Assembly: GCA_022605955.1 (NCBI GenBank)
Contig: JAKCOZ010000085.1
Coordinates: 1,612,001 to 1,676,000 of the forward strand
DNA from: Rallus limicola
Lineage: Eukaryota > Chordata > Aves > Gruiformes > Rallidae
DNA: 64,000 nt
Reading direction: 5' to 3'
In this document: piece by piece, positions 37,084 to 50,929 of the stretch
Numbering within the stretch: the stretch's first letter is position 1
Layout of the letters: each line of letters starts with the position of its first letter
Notes under the pieces: model-generated
Told to the model about the DNA's origin: nothing
Database searches by the model: none
The model's input: only the letters and a program-made list of their open reading frames with translations
Position numbers and translations under genes: made by a program

Positions 37084-40000
37084 GCAACAAACATGCTAGA
37101 AATCTCTGTGCTTTCAGCAGAAAGACAACTTACACAGGTTAGAGTGGCAAGAGATTTGAGCAACTAAGGAACGCACTTCCAGGACACTGAGGCAGTTGTT
37201 ATTAGTCATTAAACAATATTAATGCCATCAAACTGTCTTTCCCTCATTTTTTTCCAATTAGACGAAGATTTTTTTAAAACTGTGAGTAGCATTTCTGAGC
37301 AAATACAAATCCCTAGCTACTGTCACAGTTAGGAAGAAAGGAAAGAGGCCGGTGCACCCCCTAAACAGTAGCTTACAAGAGCAGCCAAATCATTGGTGAT
37401 TTTCATTTCTTTTCAAAAGGAAAAATGTTATTTCCTGACCAACTCTTAACAGGTATTTTATAAAAGCAGCAGAACCATTGTGAATGTCCACTAGTAGTTC
37501 ACGTATAGAAACGCTGTGTTTTGTAGTCCCTTGTTACTGTATTGCTATCGTCCATAGAAGTCCCTGACAGCCCCTCACTCAGAAAGCGCGCAATACAAAG
37601 GAGGAAATAAAGAAAGAAATAACTGTATTAACTTTGCCTAGCCTTTAAATAAAGTTCCCGTTTTCCCCACAATCTGTCACAAAGTAATTGTTTTGCTATC
37701 TAGCAGTAGCAAATTTTAACAGCAAGAAACTCATTATTGAAAGGGCTTTTAAATTTCACATTTTATCTCATTCAACAGTAATCTTTCAAATTCCGTTCCT
37801 TTATTCTGCTAATACCACTGACTAAATTGTCAGCAACATAGGATTTCTCATTTGGATTTATGTTCTGTGCTGAAAAAAAGCCCTAGTCCGACATTCTCGT
37901 TTTTGTTTTCAAGGCGTTTTTAGCCAAATATTCTTGAACACTTTTCATATGAGTCATCTCAGGGAGATGAGTGTTATCTGTGAGAGGAGAAAACAAAAGG
38001 TCCACTAGTTTAGCTACAGGGCTACATTAGAAAGCTAACTTTCCTGCACTCAAGTTTGAAAATTTTCAAATTTTCATTGTATTTTTAAATTTATTTTTTA
38101 TTTTTGCCTATGCATACCTGGAAGCCTGTATTGCTCTGAATTAGGTGGGTAGTACATAGGTGGCTGAGAAAATAGACTAGTTTCTCCTTTCACGTATCAT
38201 GGGAAGACAATAGTCACAGTTAAACCTGCCTGTTCTTATGCTTTCAAATTCTAAATTAAATGATATAGTTATTTTATTTTATATTTATTTATGGCGTATG
38301 TATTGTGTTACGCATATGTATGGGACAAATAGATAAAGTTATATTTTAGTGCATGAGAATCTTGTAGAATGCTAAAAGGCACAAATACTGTCTTCAAGTC
38401 TTGACTAAATATATATGAGTACTACTTTCTGCACTTAGAAAAGAAAAACAACAAACTCACACTTCCTTACTTCTATATCTAGTCTATATTGTGTCTATTT
38501 TGGCAGGATTTACAATTAGTGTATCTTTAAAAAAAAACCCAAAACAAAACCCATGACCCTGATTCCTAGATTAATTCTTAGAATTGTGTTAAATTAAATG
38601 ATATTTAGTACTTTCAATTTTTTCTCAAAAGCTTCTAGCTTCTACCTTCTTCTACCTATCAGCCTAAGATTTTTGGCACAATTTTGAATACCATTCAATA
38701 GGTATCTTATCTACAAAGCAATTCCATAATACTATGTTTCTCACTAAACTTTCCCATGACTAAGGATAACACATATTTAATCTTTGCCATTTTTTATTTG
38801 ATGAAGTTATATCTGTCTGCATTTTTAGTGTCATCAATATGCCCTCAAAGCAAATACTAAAACTGGCTGAAGCAATTAAATTTGCACGATGGCATCTTGT
38901 ACCGCAGCTAATCATTAGAAAGATGAAGGGTGTTCCTCAGATATTGGGGGGCTTCATACCTCTTCTCATCATTAGATAGGGGCTACTGTCTCAGTAAAAA
39001 GCCTTATATTCAGACTTCAATCTCCTCTCCCTCCTGCTGGCATTGAATAGATCCTTTTAAACACTTGGTGTTATTTCCCTGAAGCCTGAGTAAGTTTCTG
39101 GTGCATGCTACTCATAGAGATGTAAAGCGTTTTCCAGCTGTATAAGTCTAAAGGGAGCATGTGAAACTTAGTTCATCTGAGTTATTTTTCAATCTTTTAA
39201 GTGAAATTGTATTCTTATCTGAGCTGGTCTACTGCATTTTTCTGAGAAAGATCTGTTTAAAATAATGTGATTATCGGAATGGGCTGAACTACTAGGCCTT
39301 GGCCAGGGGGCAACTCTCAGAGAAGTTCAGGGCTAAGTTATACCCAAAATAGGAGGACAAATTTACATCCTAGGACAGTATCATCATGAGGTTTAAAGCT
39401 ATTAATCAAAAGTGATAACCTTGTACCTTTTCTTCTTGGGTCAGAAAGATAGTCCATACACTGCAGCTGTTGTATAGCAAATGAGCTACAAATGTCCTCT
39501 GAAGGGAACATGTTTTTATTCACTTTTATCTACGGCATCTGCAGGAGTTTATTTCTCGATGTAATTGGAGAAAAAACCAAATTATCAGTAAGTCGTAATT
39601 TACTTATACCCTCAACTTGCTGGGATGTACATGTTGCTAATGTTTAGCTGCTCTATTGGATGATTGTTCCTTAGTTTATGCTCAGGCAGTATATGTTTTG
39701 ACCATGCGTGTGTAATGCAGCTATGAAACCTTAGGCAAAATATGCTGCAGTATGAGCCCTTCAAGGTGACTTTCTTTCACGCTTTGGTGCTTCTTGCATT
39801 TCCATTTGTCTATGTGCCATATCTTGCTTCATATCCAGCTGGATTACACAGAAATTGATCGTGATTTTTAAGATAGAGCCAAAACTCCCAGGAGATCGCC
39901 TTTATGCAAATCACATTCTCTAGAGGAGTGACTAGATGCTTAGAATAAAGGAAAAGTGGATAATTACCTGTTGGGTGGTAAATAATCATATGCCTAAAAG

Positions 40001-41219
40001 AAGACGGAAAAATAAGCACTGCATGTGTTTGCCTTTGATATTTTTGCCTTTGATATAATTTAGAATTCTTGGTGTAGGACTTAATATTTAGCAACTAAAT
40101 GTCATTTTACAGAGAGAAGAATTTAATCCGGTTATATTTTCTTGCTGTATTGCTCCTCCTTCATTTGTTTTCCAAATCTGTTTGTATATTATATCTCTGA
40201 AAATGTGCTTTTTGTGTTTGTTTTGGGGTGAGTTGTTTTTTAAGAAAAATATGTGCATTTCAAACTTAGTGGTATGAGATGGGAAAATCCTGCCTGTCAA
40301 ACAGCTGTTCTGGTTTGGATTTTTTTAGGGTTTTTTTATAAAAGGCAAAGCCATTCACAAACGATTTCACTTAGAAAGCTTAAGAAAAAAAAATTATTTT
40401 CAAAATATAAATATGATCTATATACACACACATGGTGACTACTTAAAATACCAAAGTAAAAAAATTAATAATTAAATCGCTCATGTTTATAAAAGGAATA
40501 TCAGGGGATTTGTGTGCATAAAATGTACATGTAATACTTGAATGATAGAATTTATAATTTGAAGCATGGTTTCATATAGATGCTTTAGAGTATATGTAAA
40601 TTTTAGCCTCAAAGGAAGCACTGTTGCTCTTTCTACAGGCCATTCTTCAATGTAATGTGCGCATATGTAAGGAGTAGCAGTATTACAAGGTGCAAATAGA
40701 AGCGAAATGCGTAAGATGAGTAGACTGATTTTTGCAGTTTGTGGTGAAAAATACAGCCCTGAGTTCCGAAAAATGTTACCAGTTACTTAATACATGTTCA
40801 TATCTATATATGCATAATGCATCTATATATGTGTATATACTATTTTTTTTCCTAGTTTGCTTATTTTGGTTCAAATTAAGTAAGCATGTAAGTCTCTTAA
40901 AGATCAGAATCCTGTCTACTTCTTACAGGAGCTTATTAATAAAATATTTATGAAAACAAATCCTAGTCATCTGTGTAAGTTCTAAGCAAATCTTTGAAAC
41001 TACAAGAATTTCACTGTTGTTTTTTACTGCTTTTTAGTTTGCTACCATTCCTAGTTGCTCTTTGTTTCTTCTGTTTGCTTAGTGACATCTACAAACTCAT
41101 CAAAGACCTAGGTAATGTGAATTCAGGCTTAAGTCAGTTCTACGGATTTTTCTTCTGAAATGTGAATAGTCACCTGCAAAAAGAGAAAAATAGACACCAT
41201 CAATAAAGGTAAACTACTT
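37084..41219. other. AT-rich intergenic sequence with weak exon-like ORFs
   Basis: No repeat family was recognised. One exon-like minus-strand segment (39427-39498) is listed separately. Another weaker one lies at 39810-40094. Confidence 0.5.
39427..39498 (-). CDS. Exon-like minus-strand segment, unidentified
   Basis: The minus-strand acceptor TGTTCCCTTCAG and donor AGAAAAG/GTACAAGG bracket 72 nt of open frame containing SSFAIQQLQCMDYLSDPRRK. The splice signals are good but the segment is short and the family unknown, so it may be chance. Confidence 0.2.
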
Positions 41220-41775
41220 TGTCATGGTTTAAACCCAGCTGGCAACTAAGTACTATGCAGCTGCTCACTTTCCCTGTCAGGATGGGGGGCGAAATTGGAA
41301 GATAAAAGTGAGAAAGCTTATGGGTTGAGATAAAAACAGTTTAATAGGTATGGCAAAAATAAGGCGAGGAATTCATTCCCCACTTCCCATGGGCAGGCAG
41401 GTGTTCAGCCATCCCCAGGAAAGCAGGGCTCCATGGTGTGTAATGGTTACTCGGGAAGACAAACGCCATAGCTCCAAATGTCCTCCCCCTTTCTCCTCCT
41501 TCCCCCAGCTTTATATGCTGAACACGACACTGTAAGGTATGGAATATCCTTTTGGTCAGGTGGGGTCAGCTGTCCTGGCTGTGTCCCCTCCCAACTCCTT
41601 GTGCACCTCCAGCCTGCTCACTGGTGGGGTGGAGTGAGGAGGCACTGGGTAAACACTGCTTAGAAGTAACAAAAACATCCCTGTACTCAGCACTGTTCTC
41701 TGTACAAATCTGAAATACAGCCCCACAGCAGCTAACATGAAAAAACCCCCAACTTTATCCCAGCCAAAACCTGCA
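41220..41775 (-). mobile_element. Solo LTR, ERVL-type, opposite orientation
   Basis: The + strand reads TGTCATGGTTTAAACCCAGC at the start and ATCCCAGCCAAAACCTGCA at the end, with GGCAGGCAGGTGTTCAGCC and CAGCTTTATATGCTG between. Its start resembles the reverse complement of the 3' end of the LTR at 36508, so it appears to belong to the same broad LTR superfamily and to lie in reverse orientation. No clear target-site duplication was seen. Confidence 0.85.
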
Positions 41776-41984
41776 CTTTTTTCCTTGTAGAGTATGTTAA
41801 AAGATTTAATTTCACCTTTAAATAATTATCAATCTCTGCTGATAATGAATTAAATGTGTACTTCCGTGGTAGATACCTCTGATAAGGTATCCCAAACCTA
41901 CTAGTAATTAAGTAAATGAGCTTTTTTAGTTCCTAGGTTAACAAACTCCACATTTTCATCTTTAAAGGTAGTAATAGAGAATGA

Positions 41985-42690
41985 CTGAGATTGTTAAGGA
42001 CCTCTGGAGGTCATGTGGTTCTACTCTGCTACTCAAGCAAGCCCACCTAGAGCAGGTTGACCAGGACCATGTCCAGACATCTTTAGAATATTTCCCAAGA
42101 ATGGAGGTTCCACAGCCTCTGCACAACCATTTTGTTAAGCAATCTGTTGGAGTCCTCAGTCACCCTCTAAGTTAAAAAGTGTTTACCGATGTTCAGAATG
42201 ACTGCCCTGTCTTTCAGTGCGTGCTCATTGTCTCTTGTCCTGCTGCTGGGCACCACTGAAAAGAGCCTGCCTCTATCTTCTTTACTAGTCCCATCAGGTA
42301 TTTACACTGATGAGATTCCACACACCACCACCCCGACCTCCCCCAGTCTTCCCTTCTCCAGGTTGTTGTCCCAGATCTCTCGGTGTCTCCTTAAAGGAGA
42401 GGTAACCTTAATCGTCTTGGGAGTCAGAGTCTTTTGATCACCTAAGTGACCCTTTCCTGGTCTCTCATAGTTCCTCCATATTTCTTTTGCTGGGAGTCCA
42501 GAACTGGACCCAGCATTCAAGGTGTGGCCTCCCCAGTGCTGAATAGAGGGGAAGGGGCACCCTTTTCACATGCTGGTGACATTCCTACTAGTGCAGCCCA
42601 GGATACCATTTGCCTTCCTTGAGGCCAGGGCATGTTTGGCTCATGTTCAACCTGTAAACCAGGACCCCCAATACATATCTACAACTTTAA
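41985..42690 (-). mobile_element. CR1 LINE fragment (old)
   Basis: It is a diverged reverse-complement CR1. Recognisable blocks are TGTCTCTTGTCCTGCTGCTGG, CCAGAACTGGACCCAGCATTC, AAGGTGTGGCCTCCCCAGTG and GGATACCATTTGCCTTCCTT. Confidence 0.88.
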
Positions 42691-45600
42691 AATGTAAATG
42701 GATTTGGATTGTATAGATATTTTTTCCTAAAACATTTTCAAATCTGTAGTTGTTCTTTGGAAAGAAAAAAAAAAGTATTTAGTTAAAAACTGTCTAGTTG
42801 TATCTTTTGGTATTCATGACTGCTGTTATATTTTGCTTTTGCAATTATTCTGGTTCTGTACTGGCTATTGTGTCAGACATAAAAAATTCAAGTTGGTTTT
42901 CATATAGATTAATGTATTTTTCAAATACAGGCAGTACAGGCTCTATTTTGCAAGATATCAGAAATTGGTGTCTATTAGTGTTTTAGAGTAGTTCTCAGTG
43001 CACAAAGTAGATACAGCTTGCTTTCTGTAAAGCATCAGCTAGTAGAACCCTTGCTGAAACTGATAAACACTTTACAGATAATTACATTCTATTAATCTGC
43101 TATTCAATGTGAAAAGACTAACAGGACATGGCCCCCAAACCTCCAGTTCTTTTGGAACAGTGGAAAAAAATGTTAATTGGTATCTCATTGATAAAGAAAA
43201 TGACAAACAATTGAAAAGAAAATGACAAACATGTTATGCTAGATAATTTCTTTAATCCACAATATAATGTGGCTGTAATTAAATGAGGAATGTAGGAATA
43301 TTAATTTGTTCTTCAGAAATATTCAGCAAACATTTAAGAAAATTGTATACAACAAAGGGAACTTCACAATGCACTGTGTGACTTAAATATATCCCAGGAT
43401 GCTGACAGACAGGTAGGCTCACTCATGTATGGGTGGGTCAGTTAAGCCACTGTTGACATATATGGTATTTTTCACAAGTTCTTGGAACTCCAGTCAGAAC
43501 AGTTGCTGGTCCTCATTTCTTCAGTTTCAGCCTCACCTTCTGATATCTCACATTTTCTTATACATACCTCTTACCAATGTTCATTGCCCCTCTCCGTAGG
43601 ATTCTATAAAGGTGTTTTCATTCTAATCCTGTACTCTTACAAACATTTTTACTGGGGGAAACACGGTAGTTAAAAATACAGAAAATATGGTTCCTCCTTT
43701 CTGGATCTCCATCAACTGATCTAAAAGGGTGCAGCCTTGAAATCTGTCTGCAGTGTGTTTTTTGTTTCTGCAGTAGTTATCACTTCGTTTCCTATGAGGG
43801 AGCAAAGATGTGATAAGATAAAAGAAATGAAGCTTTAAGTTACTTTTTGAATCCTCATTCCTGAGATTACTTTTAAAGAAGGCATTTTCTCCTATCTCGG
43901 GGGATGCTCCAGTGTAACCTTTACTAAAATTTATTTTAGACAACACATTGTTTGTCAGGATGGCAAACATAAGACTAACACAAAAATATAAATCCCAGTT
44001 GTTGATAGTTACACAGAATAATACAAATGTAAAATGTTCTAGGCAAACCTCGGTTCTTCAAAGAGAAAAGGCAAAATATCTCCACTGTTTTTTTCCCCTA
44101 CCAATTCCTTATGTAAACGTAGTCCTTTACCCTTCTATCTTAAGATTCATCTAAAGTAATATTTTGCCACTAAAAAGGTCATCTGTTAGTCCATCAGTTA
44201 TATTGTTAGAAAAAGCGTTAAGTTTACCATATGTTTTTAAATATTTCATAGGAATTTCATAGATTGCTTATCTACAAATCATATGTATAAACCAAAAAGG
44301 GCAATTTCATAATGCAAAAGGTTATGATCCCAGACATCAAAATTATGTGTCAGTGTCTTTAACTTTGGGCTGGAAAAGGTTGGATTAGACAGGTTGATAT
44401 ACAGCAGGACTGTACTTTGTAAAGAAATGTCTTGTAAAATAGAGGGGGAAAAAATCAAGGTAAAAGCTGACAGATGGAATTAAGGGCCAAACAGGCATTC
44501 AAAAACCCAAGTAAAGGGTACCCTTAATATCTGCAGTCAAACTCTGCCCAATTTGAGACTTCACAGATGTTTTTCTTCTTGGAAGCAACTACTAAAAATA
44601 AGTGCCTTTATATTATTTTTAAATGAGCTATTCTTTAGCCACTTCTGTGACCATAAAGCAGACTGTCGATGCATTTTTTCGATTAAACCTATATACTGTC
44701 AGCTCTGTGTGACTCTTTCAAAGCAGAATTTATGACTCTGAAGGAGTGGGTATAATTTACTACTTTGAGTAGAGTTCAACTGTGATGTATTAGGTTTGGT
44801 TATTTGAAGAGGGACACATCAAACTGAACTTTCTCACCTGAAAAAAATACGAACGTCTTTATGTTATCAGGCAAGCTTGCTCAAGACTGCTAATGCTAAA
44901 TCTTATCCTTTCAAAATTTATAACTTCCCTCCTAAAAATTTCAAACTGAATTATCACAAAGCTGTAAAATTCTCTTGCTTTAAAATTCTTATTCTTTAGC
45001 AAGAAGCTATTTTCCAGTTTGCTGTCTGGGATTTAGTGTAGCAATGTTAATTTTTATTTATCCAGGAATTTGTATTCTCCGGGAATTTATATTCAAAACA
45101 TACAAATAAAACGGGTCATTTCCTTTATGGAAAGATAATATTCCATTGCTGCGATTTCCTAAAACACCTTCAATACGTTTAAATAAAAAACTGGCCTTTA
45201 AAAGCTGTGTCATGATACAACAGCATGTGTGACAGTGCAGGAACAAACATATAAAGGAATCCAAGATTTTTCAAAAATTTGATTATAAACAGTAGCTTTG
45301 AAATGATCAGGGAAAATAACTTTTTTAATATATATTTAATCCATAAAATCCTTCTTTCTCTGTCTTTAAAATTACAATTTGTAATGTGTGGGAATACATT
45401 TGAAATGTAAACTTTATCTGAAACTGAGCTTGATGAAATAGTTTGTCTTCTGTTTGTTTCTGCATTGTGGCATCACATTTGTTCTATCAACTGCATCATT
45501 ATCGTTCTGTATCAAAAAATTAATTGTAGGAAGATTATTTCAAATTTTACAAGAGTGTTTATTTCTGAGTCCAGTTTCTTCTACTTTTGTTCATTTTGTT

Positions 45601-45817
45601 CCATGAAAGTGTTTCTTGATCTTTTTATTCTGCTACTTGTTGACTTCGTACTTAATCCTAAATAAAAAAAAATGAAGTTTCTCTCTTTTTCTCTCTTTCA
45701 CTTTCTCCTTTAACAATACAATAGCATTTTGATGAAGTATCTTTAGAAGAAAAAGAAAAAAAGACTGGGTATAAATAAAGTTGGCTTCTTCAGGGCCTGT
45801 GTTGTCATTCCTCTTAC
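42691..45817. other. AT-rich intergenic sequence, nothing certain
   Basis: A 115-codon minus-strand ORF (43623-43970) is the longest open frame here. It has an acceptor-like CTCCCTCATAG inside it but no recognisable domain. Confidence 0.45.
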
Positions 45818-45939
45818 CTCCAGAACACTCGGAGTGGATTTTTGTAAGCAGGTTGGGAAACCTGGGGGTGGCTTGGATGTGTCTTGTGTGCCAGGAGGAA
45901 ATCATCCCTACCAAATGTACTGAGTCTATTACCTCTTTG
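45818..45939 (-). CDS. Exon-like minus-strand segment, unidentified
   Basis: This is 122 nt from the acceptor TGATTCTAG to the strong donor CTGGAG/GTAAGAGG, 40 codons plus two bases. The peptide includes STFGRDDFLLAHKTHPS and ends KNPLRVFW. Its phase fits the upstream candidate exon at 46077-46248 across a 137-nt intron. The family was not recognised. Confidence 0.3.
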
Positions 45940-46076
45940 CTAGAATCATTTCTGTAGTCTGGCTAATCAGTATGTGAAGACAGAGCAGCTCAATATGTAA
46001 AGCTGATGCTGGACTTCAAAGGCAAAGCGGGCAGGAGGGAAAAGCGGGAGCAGCACTAGAGACACAGAGGTAGTAC

Positions 46077-46248
46077 AAAAAGCTCATCATTGTCCTGCCT
46101 TCTATAGTGCCACGGGTGGAGCTGGTCCGTGCTGAAAGAGGCATCATCAATGCTGTGAACGTTTTTATGATCGCATGTATCAAATGGTGAGCAGGAGTTC
46201 TGAGGGTTTCTTCTGAGGGGTGTTGTGTTTTTCATTCCTCCCAACATG
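46077..46248 (-). CDS. Exon-like minus-strand segment, unidentified
   Basis: The acceptor is CTTGCTCAG and the donor-like end TTT/GTACTA. There are 57 open codons ending in phase 0, which matches the next candidate exon. It contains FDTCDHKNVHSIDDASFS and WHYRRQDNDELF. An alternative frame from the same acceptor is open only to mid-exon, so a frameshifted pseudogene exon is also possible. Confidence 0.28.
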
Positions 46249-47470
46249 CTGAGCAAGCCAGCTTAGTAATGATCCTTTCCTTTATGGAGAGTTCAGAAGT
46301 GACAGGAATTTGAGATGCATTTGGATGCTAGAGAACAAACAGAACTCTTATATGCATAATAAAAGCAGCGAGCAGATACCGTCTCTCATACGTTCATGCT
46401 ATTAAACACCAACTGGTTTTGTTGTTTTGAAATCATTTTAGAAATCCTCACGAAGTCTTGTCTGAGATTTCCTTTGTGTTTGAAGCAAACATACCTCCCA
46501 GCTATTCATGTCCAGCATTTTAAAACTCGGGCTGTTTTTATGAGAGGTCACAAGGATTTTCTAGCTGCTTTGGAAGTCTATGAGAGACACTAAAGCAGCA
46601 ACCTGTGAGTGGAGGTGCCTGGGGTCTGTATCAGTACATTGCACATGGCCCACTATGTTTAAAAAAGATTTAGCAAAACTGGCAGACTCTTCTATTGACT
46701 GTATATAAGTATTTTATTTTGTAATTGCAGACTGTGTAAGAAAGTCTTTGGAGAGGGTTGAACGAGAGACTAGGTGAGTGGTATTAGCTTATGCTACTTG
46801 AGTGTTGGGGTAAAAGGTCCAGAAGCCATTGGACTCACTTAGGAAATCAGTTCTACACAGCTTCAGCTGTAAAAAATAAAAAATAAAAAAGTTACTCTTT
46901 AATATGAAAAGGAAAAGATATTGGGGGCCGTGTATGGGGTATTGTTTTTCAAAGCTGACAAGGAGAAAATAAAATTCAGTGTTTTAAAAAGCTTTGGGTT
47001 TACAAGATGGTCACATTGCAAGCAATTACATTGTTCTTCAAAACCTTATAATGTCATCTTGATTAATTAATGACAAATCATGAGTTTCTATCTGTTATCC
47101 TTCTATGTTCCTTTCCTTCTTGAAAAGTAAACAGAAAATGACCAGTGAGGTTTCTTCTTCAGAGGCAGAAAAGCAAACTGTTTTTTGAATAACAAATACA
47201 TTCATATAGCCATATAGTTGCTACTTTTTCAGTCTTAGGGGCAATTTCATTCAAAGTATAAAAATAACAAATATGTGGAATAAATTGTTTTCACCTCTAT
47301 GGTAGCTAATAAGTCCCTTAACACCATGACAGCACTTAAATCGAGAATAGGTTTGAATGAAAAAAAAAAGCAAACTCAAAATTGTATTTTTTCCACTTTA
47401 GGAGATTTGGATAGGCTTTAGAAGTTCCCAACAGATGAAGGTGTTTTCCTGTTGATTGTTTTGTGCTTAC

Positions 47471-47521
47471 TTTGCTGCTGTGAATAATACTGTGTTCTAA
47501 TAGATATTTGGGATCAAATCC
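47471..47521 (-). CDS. Exon-like minus-strand segment, 51 nt
   Basis: The strong acceptor TGTTTTTGCCTGCAG and strong donor AAA/GTAAGCAC enclose 17 open codons (GFDPKYLLEHSIIHSSK), phase 0 to 0. The splice signals are the best of this group, but the segment is short and the family unknown. Confidence 0.25.
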
Positions 47522-49869
47522 CTGCAGGCAAAAACACATGAGGAAACTCTCAGCAAGTAGTAAATTCAGTTGCTGAATAACCATGCTACTGCACTACTAC
47601 GTGGGTCTCTGTTTCATCCAAGCAGAAGTCTTTGGCTCTGTCTAGTGATGTAAAGGGACTTTTGTATCGCTACATTTAGTGATGTAAATATGCTTGGTAT
47701 CCTGTGTAGGATGTTCTTTGTACATGTCAATGAACATTGAGCTATATAGAGACAGTCTGGCTAATTTCTGAAAGTTTGGCATAAAACGTCTAGATGGTGC
47801 AGTATTCTAGCCCTTCCTTTTGTGACCATTAGAATTTGCTTGCAGACAGCATCACAAAACCCCCAGAATTACATTGTAGTTTGTTTTTTTTTTAATGTAA
47901 AGTGAGAAGACTTGTGTTACATGGCTTTGTCTCTGTTTGCAGCTGTGTTTTGTGCAGACTCTCTGTTATTTGAATTGTGTTAACTAGAAGTCAGAATCCT
48001 AGTTTTGTTTTGTGCTAGCTTGGAGTGTGGCTGATCACAGCAATCTGAATTAAGTCCATCATCAGTACTTGGTAATTTCTGGTAACTACACCGGTTATTT
48101 CCAACCGGTACAGCAAATTTTCCTTTATTGTTATCTGTGTATATTCTTGGCCAAAACCTATTGTTTCATCTTGAGAGATGTAAATGACTGAAATAGGAAG
48201 CTCAATTACTAATTAATATTAGTAATTAACACTATACAAACAGTATGAATTGCTCTTGGCAAACAACTGGGCAGGCAAAGTTCCTGACTAGAAGAGTTTA
48301 CAGCTAACAAAATAGAACATGGGTATGATCTGCATACAAAAACCTGACATTTTATAAATACGTGTCTAAAATGTGTCAACTGTACATGTATAAAAAATTG
48401 GCATTCTTTGTTTAATCTTGTTAAAATTACACTCTTAGTGTAGCCACTTGGACATACTAATTACTAATATGGGGGGATTTTTCTATTTATAGTAATACTT
48501 GTGGCAGGGACATGGTTTTTTCTAAGGAATGTTGGATGATGTAGGTATAGAGGCAGAAACAACTATCTTGAATGTGGTAGTTCTCCCTGCAATACATAAA
48601 AAAGATGTGCATATGTATGTATTGTTTCTCCAAACAGATTTTCACATACGGTCAACATATCTTCTCAAGTCTTGTCTTTCAGCCTTTTATCCTATAGTCT
48701 AACTCTTTGCATATATTTGGGAATTTGCTCATGTGCACTATATTTGGTTTTCCAGGGCATATACTGACATTCATTAAATGAGTAAATGTCATATACAGTT
48801 ATACAGCAACTCTCTTGGAGGTTCTGTTTGTAAGGGTGAGCGTGCCATTAATGGTTCTGTGGGTTCTGTACAACTGTTTTAAACCTTAAATTCAATTATT
48901 TCAATTAACAGATAAGGATTTTGAGATCCTTATCTGGACAGTCTTGTTAGACTTGCAGCCTTTGTCTTAGCCTTACTTCAAATCACCTTTGTACTATGAT
49001 TGTCTTTCCTTTTTTGTTCCACTGACAACTCTGACTTGCTTCCCTCCTTCATACCTTCAGACAGACTTTTTCATACAGTCCTCTGAATTTTTAAATGAAT
49101 ACAGACATATGTATATAAAATAATAGCACTTAATTATAAAATATGCATTCTGAAACATTACCTTTGCAGCATTTTGTCCCCATATATGGTTTTTCCCATT
49201 TTCTTTTTTTCTATTGTTTGGAGTCCCTTTGCAGTAACAAGAATGAAGTCTTTTACATGTTTGAGGTTTTGCAGTATGCATTCCCACCCATGCCATCTGT
49301 GGGACTGGAGCCTGGATGGCAACAGACTTCCTTACTTGTTCTGTGTTCATTACTAGATGTAGTCGCTACTCAGAGTTACTATAACTAGGCAAAGCCTCTC
49401 TTCCAGGAGTGACATACATGTCACAGGACCTGTATTGGAGCTACATATGCTCTGGCCTTGCCCTGAAGACTTTGGAGATATGGGCGCTGCCTGTCTGCTT
49501 CACTCCACTGTATGCTGTGCAAAATCTAGACGAGAGAAATCTGGCAGGCTGCCTTTCTCCTGGAAAATCAGTACACAGCAGTAACTGCTTGGACTGAATC
49601 TTAGATCACAGGATACTGCATTTAGTGTATCGCATCAGCTTTTAGTATCTCTAATCTAGTAGAGGGCTTCTTCCAGGAGGATGCCGTGCTTCCTTGATCC
49701 TATCAGGACCTATCAGATCTAAAGGCAGTTGCCATAGTGGAGACAAAGATGCTCCATGAACCATACAAACTCACCCAACAGGCAATGAGTATCAGCTATG
49801 TGATGGTGCATTTGGAATCTTACAATCTTAAGAAGTTTCCTTTGGTCTCTCTTCCTACCATGCATTTCT

Positions 49870-50051
49870 TCACTACGAGGGCAGTACAGGTTGCCCAGGG
49901 AAGCGGTAGCTGCCCCCTCCCTGGCACTGTTCAAGGCTAGGTTGGATGGGGCCTTGAGCAGCCTGGTGTAGTGAGCTGTGTCCCTGCCCAGGGCAGGGCT
50001 GTTGGAACTAGATGGTCTTTGAGGTCCCTTCCGACCTAAACCGTTCTATGA
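49870..50051 (+). mobile_element. CR1 LINE 3' end
   Basis: It is a sense CR1 3' end: CAGGTTGCCCAGGGAAGC, AAGGCTAGGTTGGATGGGGC, GGGCAGGGCTGTTGGAACTA, GGTCCCTTCCGACCTAAACC, then TTCTATGATAG, the typical CR1 terminal word. Confidence 0.93.
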
Positions 50052-50929
50052 TAGTTGGGCAGTAGTAGTTTTACACTGTTTGCAAAGTCTCTTTAATTTT
50101 GGTTCACTTTTTACTTAAGATGAATTAGCTAATCCTTGTGATCCCATCAATTTCTTCTTTTTTTTCAGTATTATTGAAAGATTTTTTTCCACTTTCAATT
50201 TTTTAATTTTATCCTACATGTTAAATAAGGAAAGCAGCAGTCCTAGATCAGTGCTGTAGCAAGAAGGCTTACCCAACCAGTGGTTTGACGTACTAGATAT
50301 TAAAGCCTAGAAGCAGCACAATTAATTGACTTTAATCTTTTCAATACTGCCATCTATTAGTACTGTCTTTAAGTTAGTTAATTTCAATGATTATAGTTTC
50401 TCTGATCAGTGCAAAGTCTTTAGACATCCTGACATTAGAATCCTATAGAGCTGCCAGAAATATCAGCAGGTTTTGTGTAGAAAACTACGCTACCGATAAT
50501 TAGATAGGATTAACCCTCTCTGAGGGGGAGGGGGATGGACTTCTGGGTCCAATCCCATGCAAGTATGAGAAGAGGCTGTAGAAGGGTTTGACATGGTGGT
50601 TTGGCTCTCAAGAGAAAGGCAACTGGTCTTGGGAGTGGGGCTTGCAGGAGGCTGCTTTGAACAGCCCAGAACTGTCAGGGCTTCGCTACCTGCAGTTAGT
50701 GAATTGGACAAAACTTTTAGCACCACCTCAATTTTAAGTGCAGTCTGTTGAAGATAAAAGTGCCTTAAGGTGGGATGTTCAGTAGCAGATGGAAAGATAA
50801 ATTGACTTAAGCTCTGTACTTCAGAAGTGAAATGTTACAACAGTCAGGCTGAGGATAGCCTCAGATTAGACCTTTCTGCAGGCAAGTCCTATCCACACAA
50901 GTTTTATCTCTGATACCATTAAGAATCAC
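50052..50929. other. Intergenic sequence, nothing certain
   Basis: A Ser/Pro-rich minus-strand ORF (50490-50726) sits just downstream of the candidate exon at 50930 but is not phase-compatible with it. Confidence 0.4.

Noticed and set aside
46735..46773. Plus-strand exon-like word with TGCAG acceptor and GTGAGT donor
   Set aside because: It is very short, with an in-frame TAA at once, and has no partner exon.
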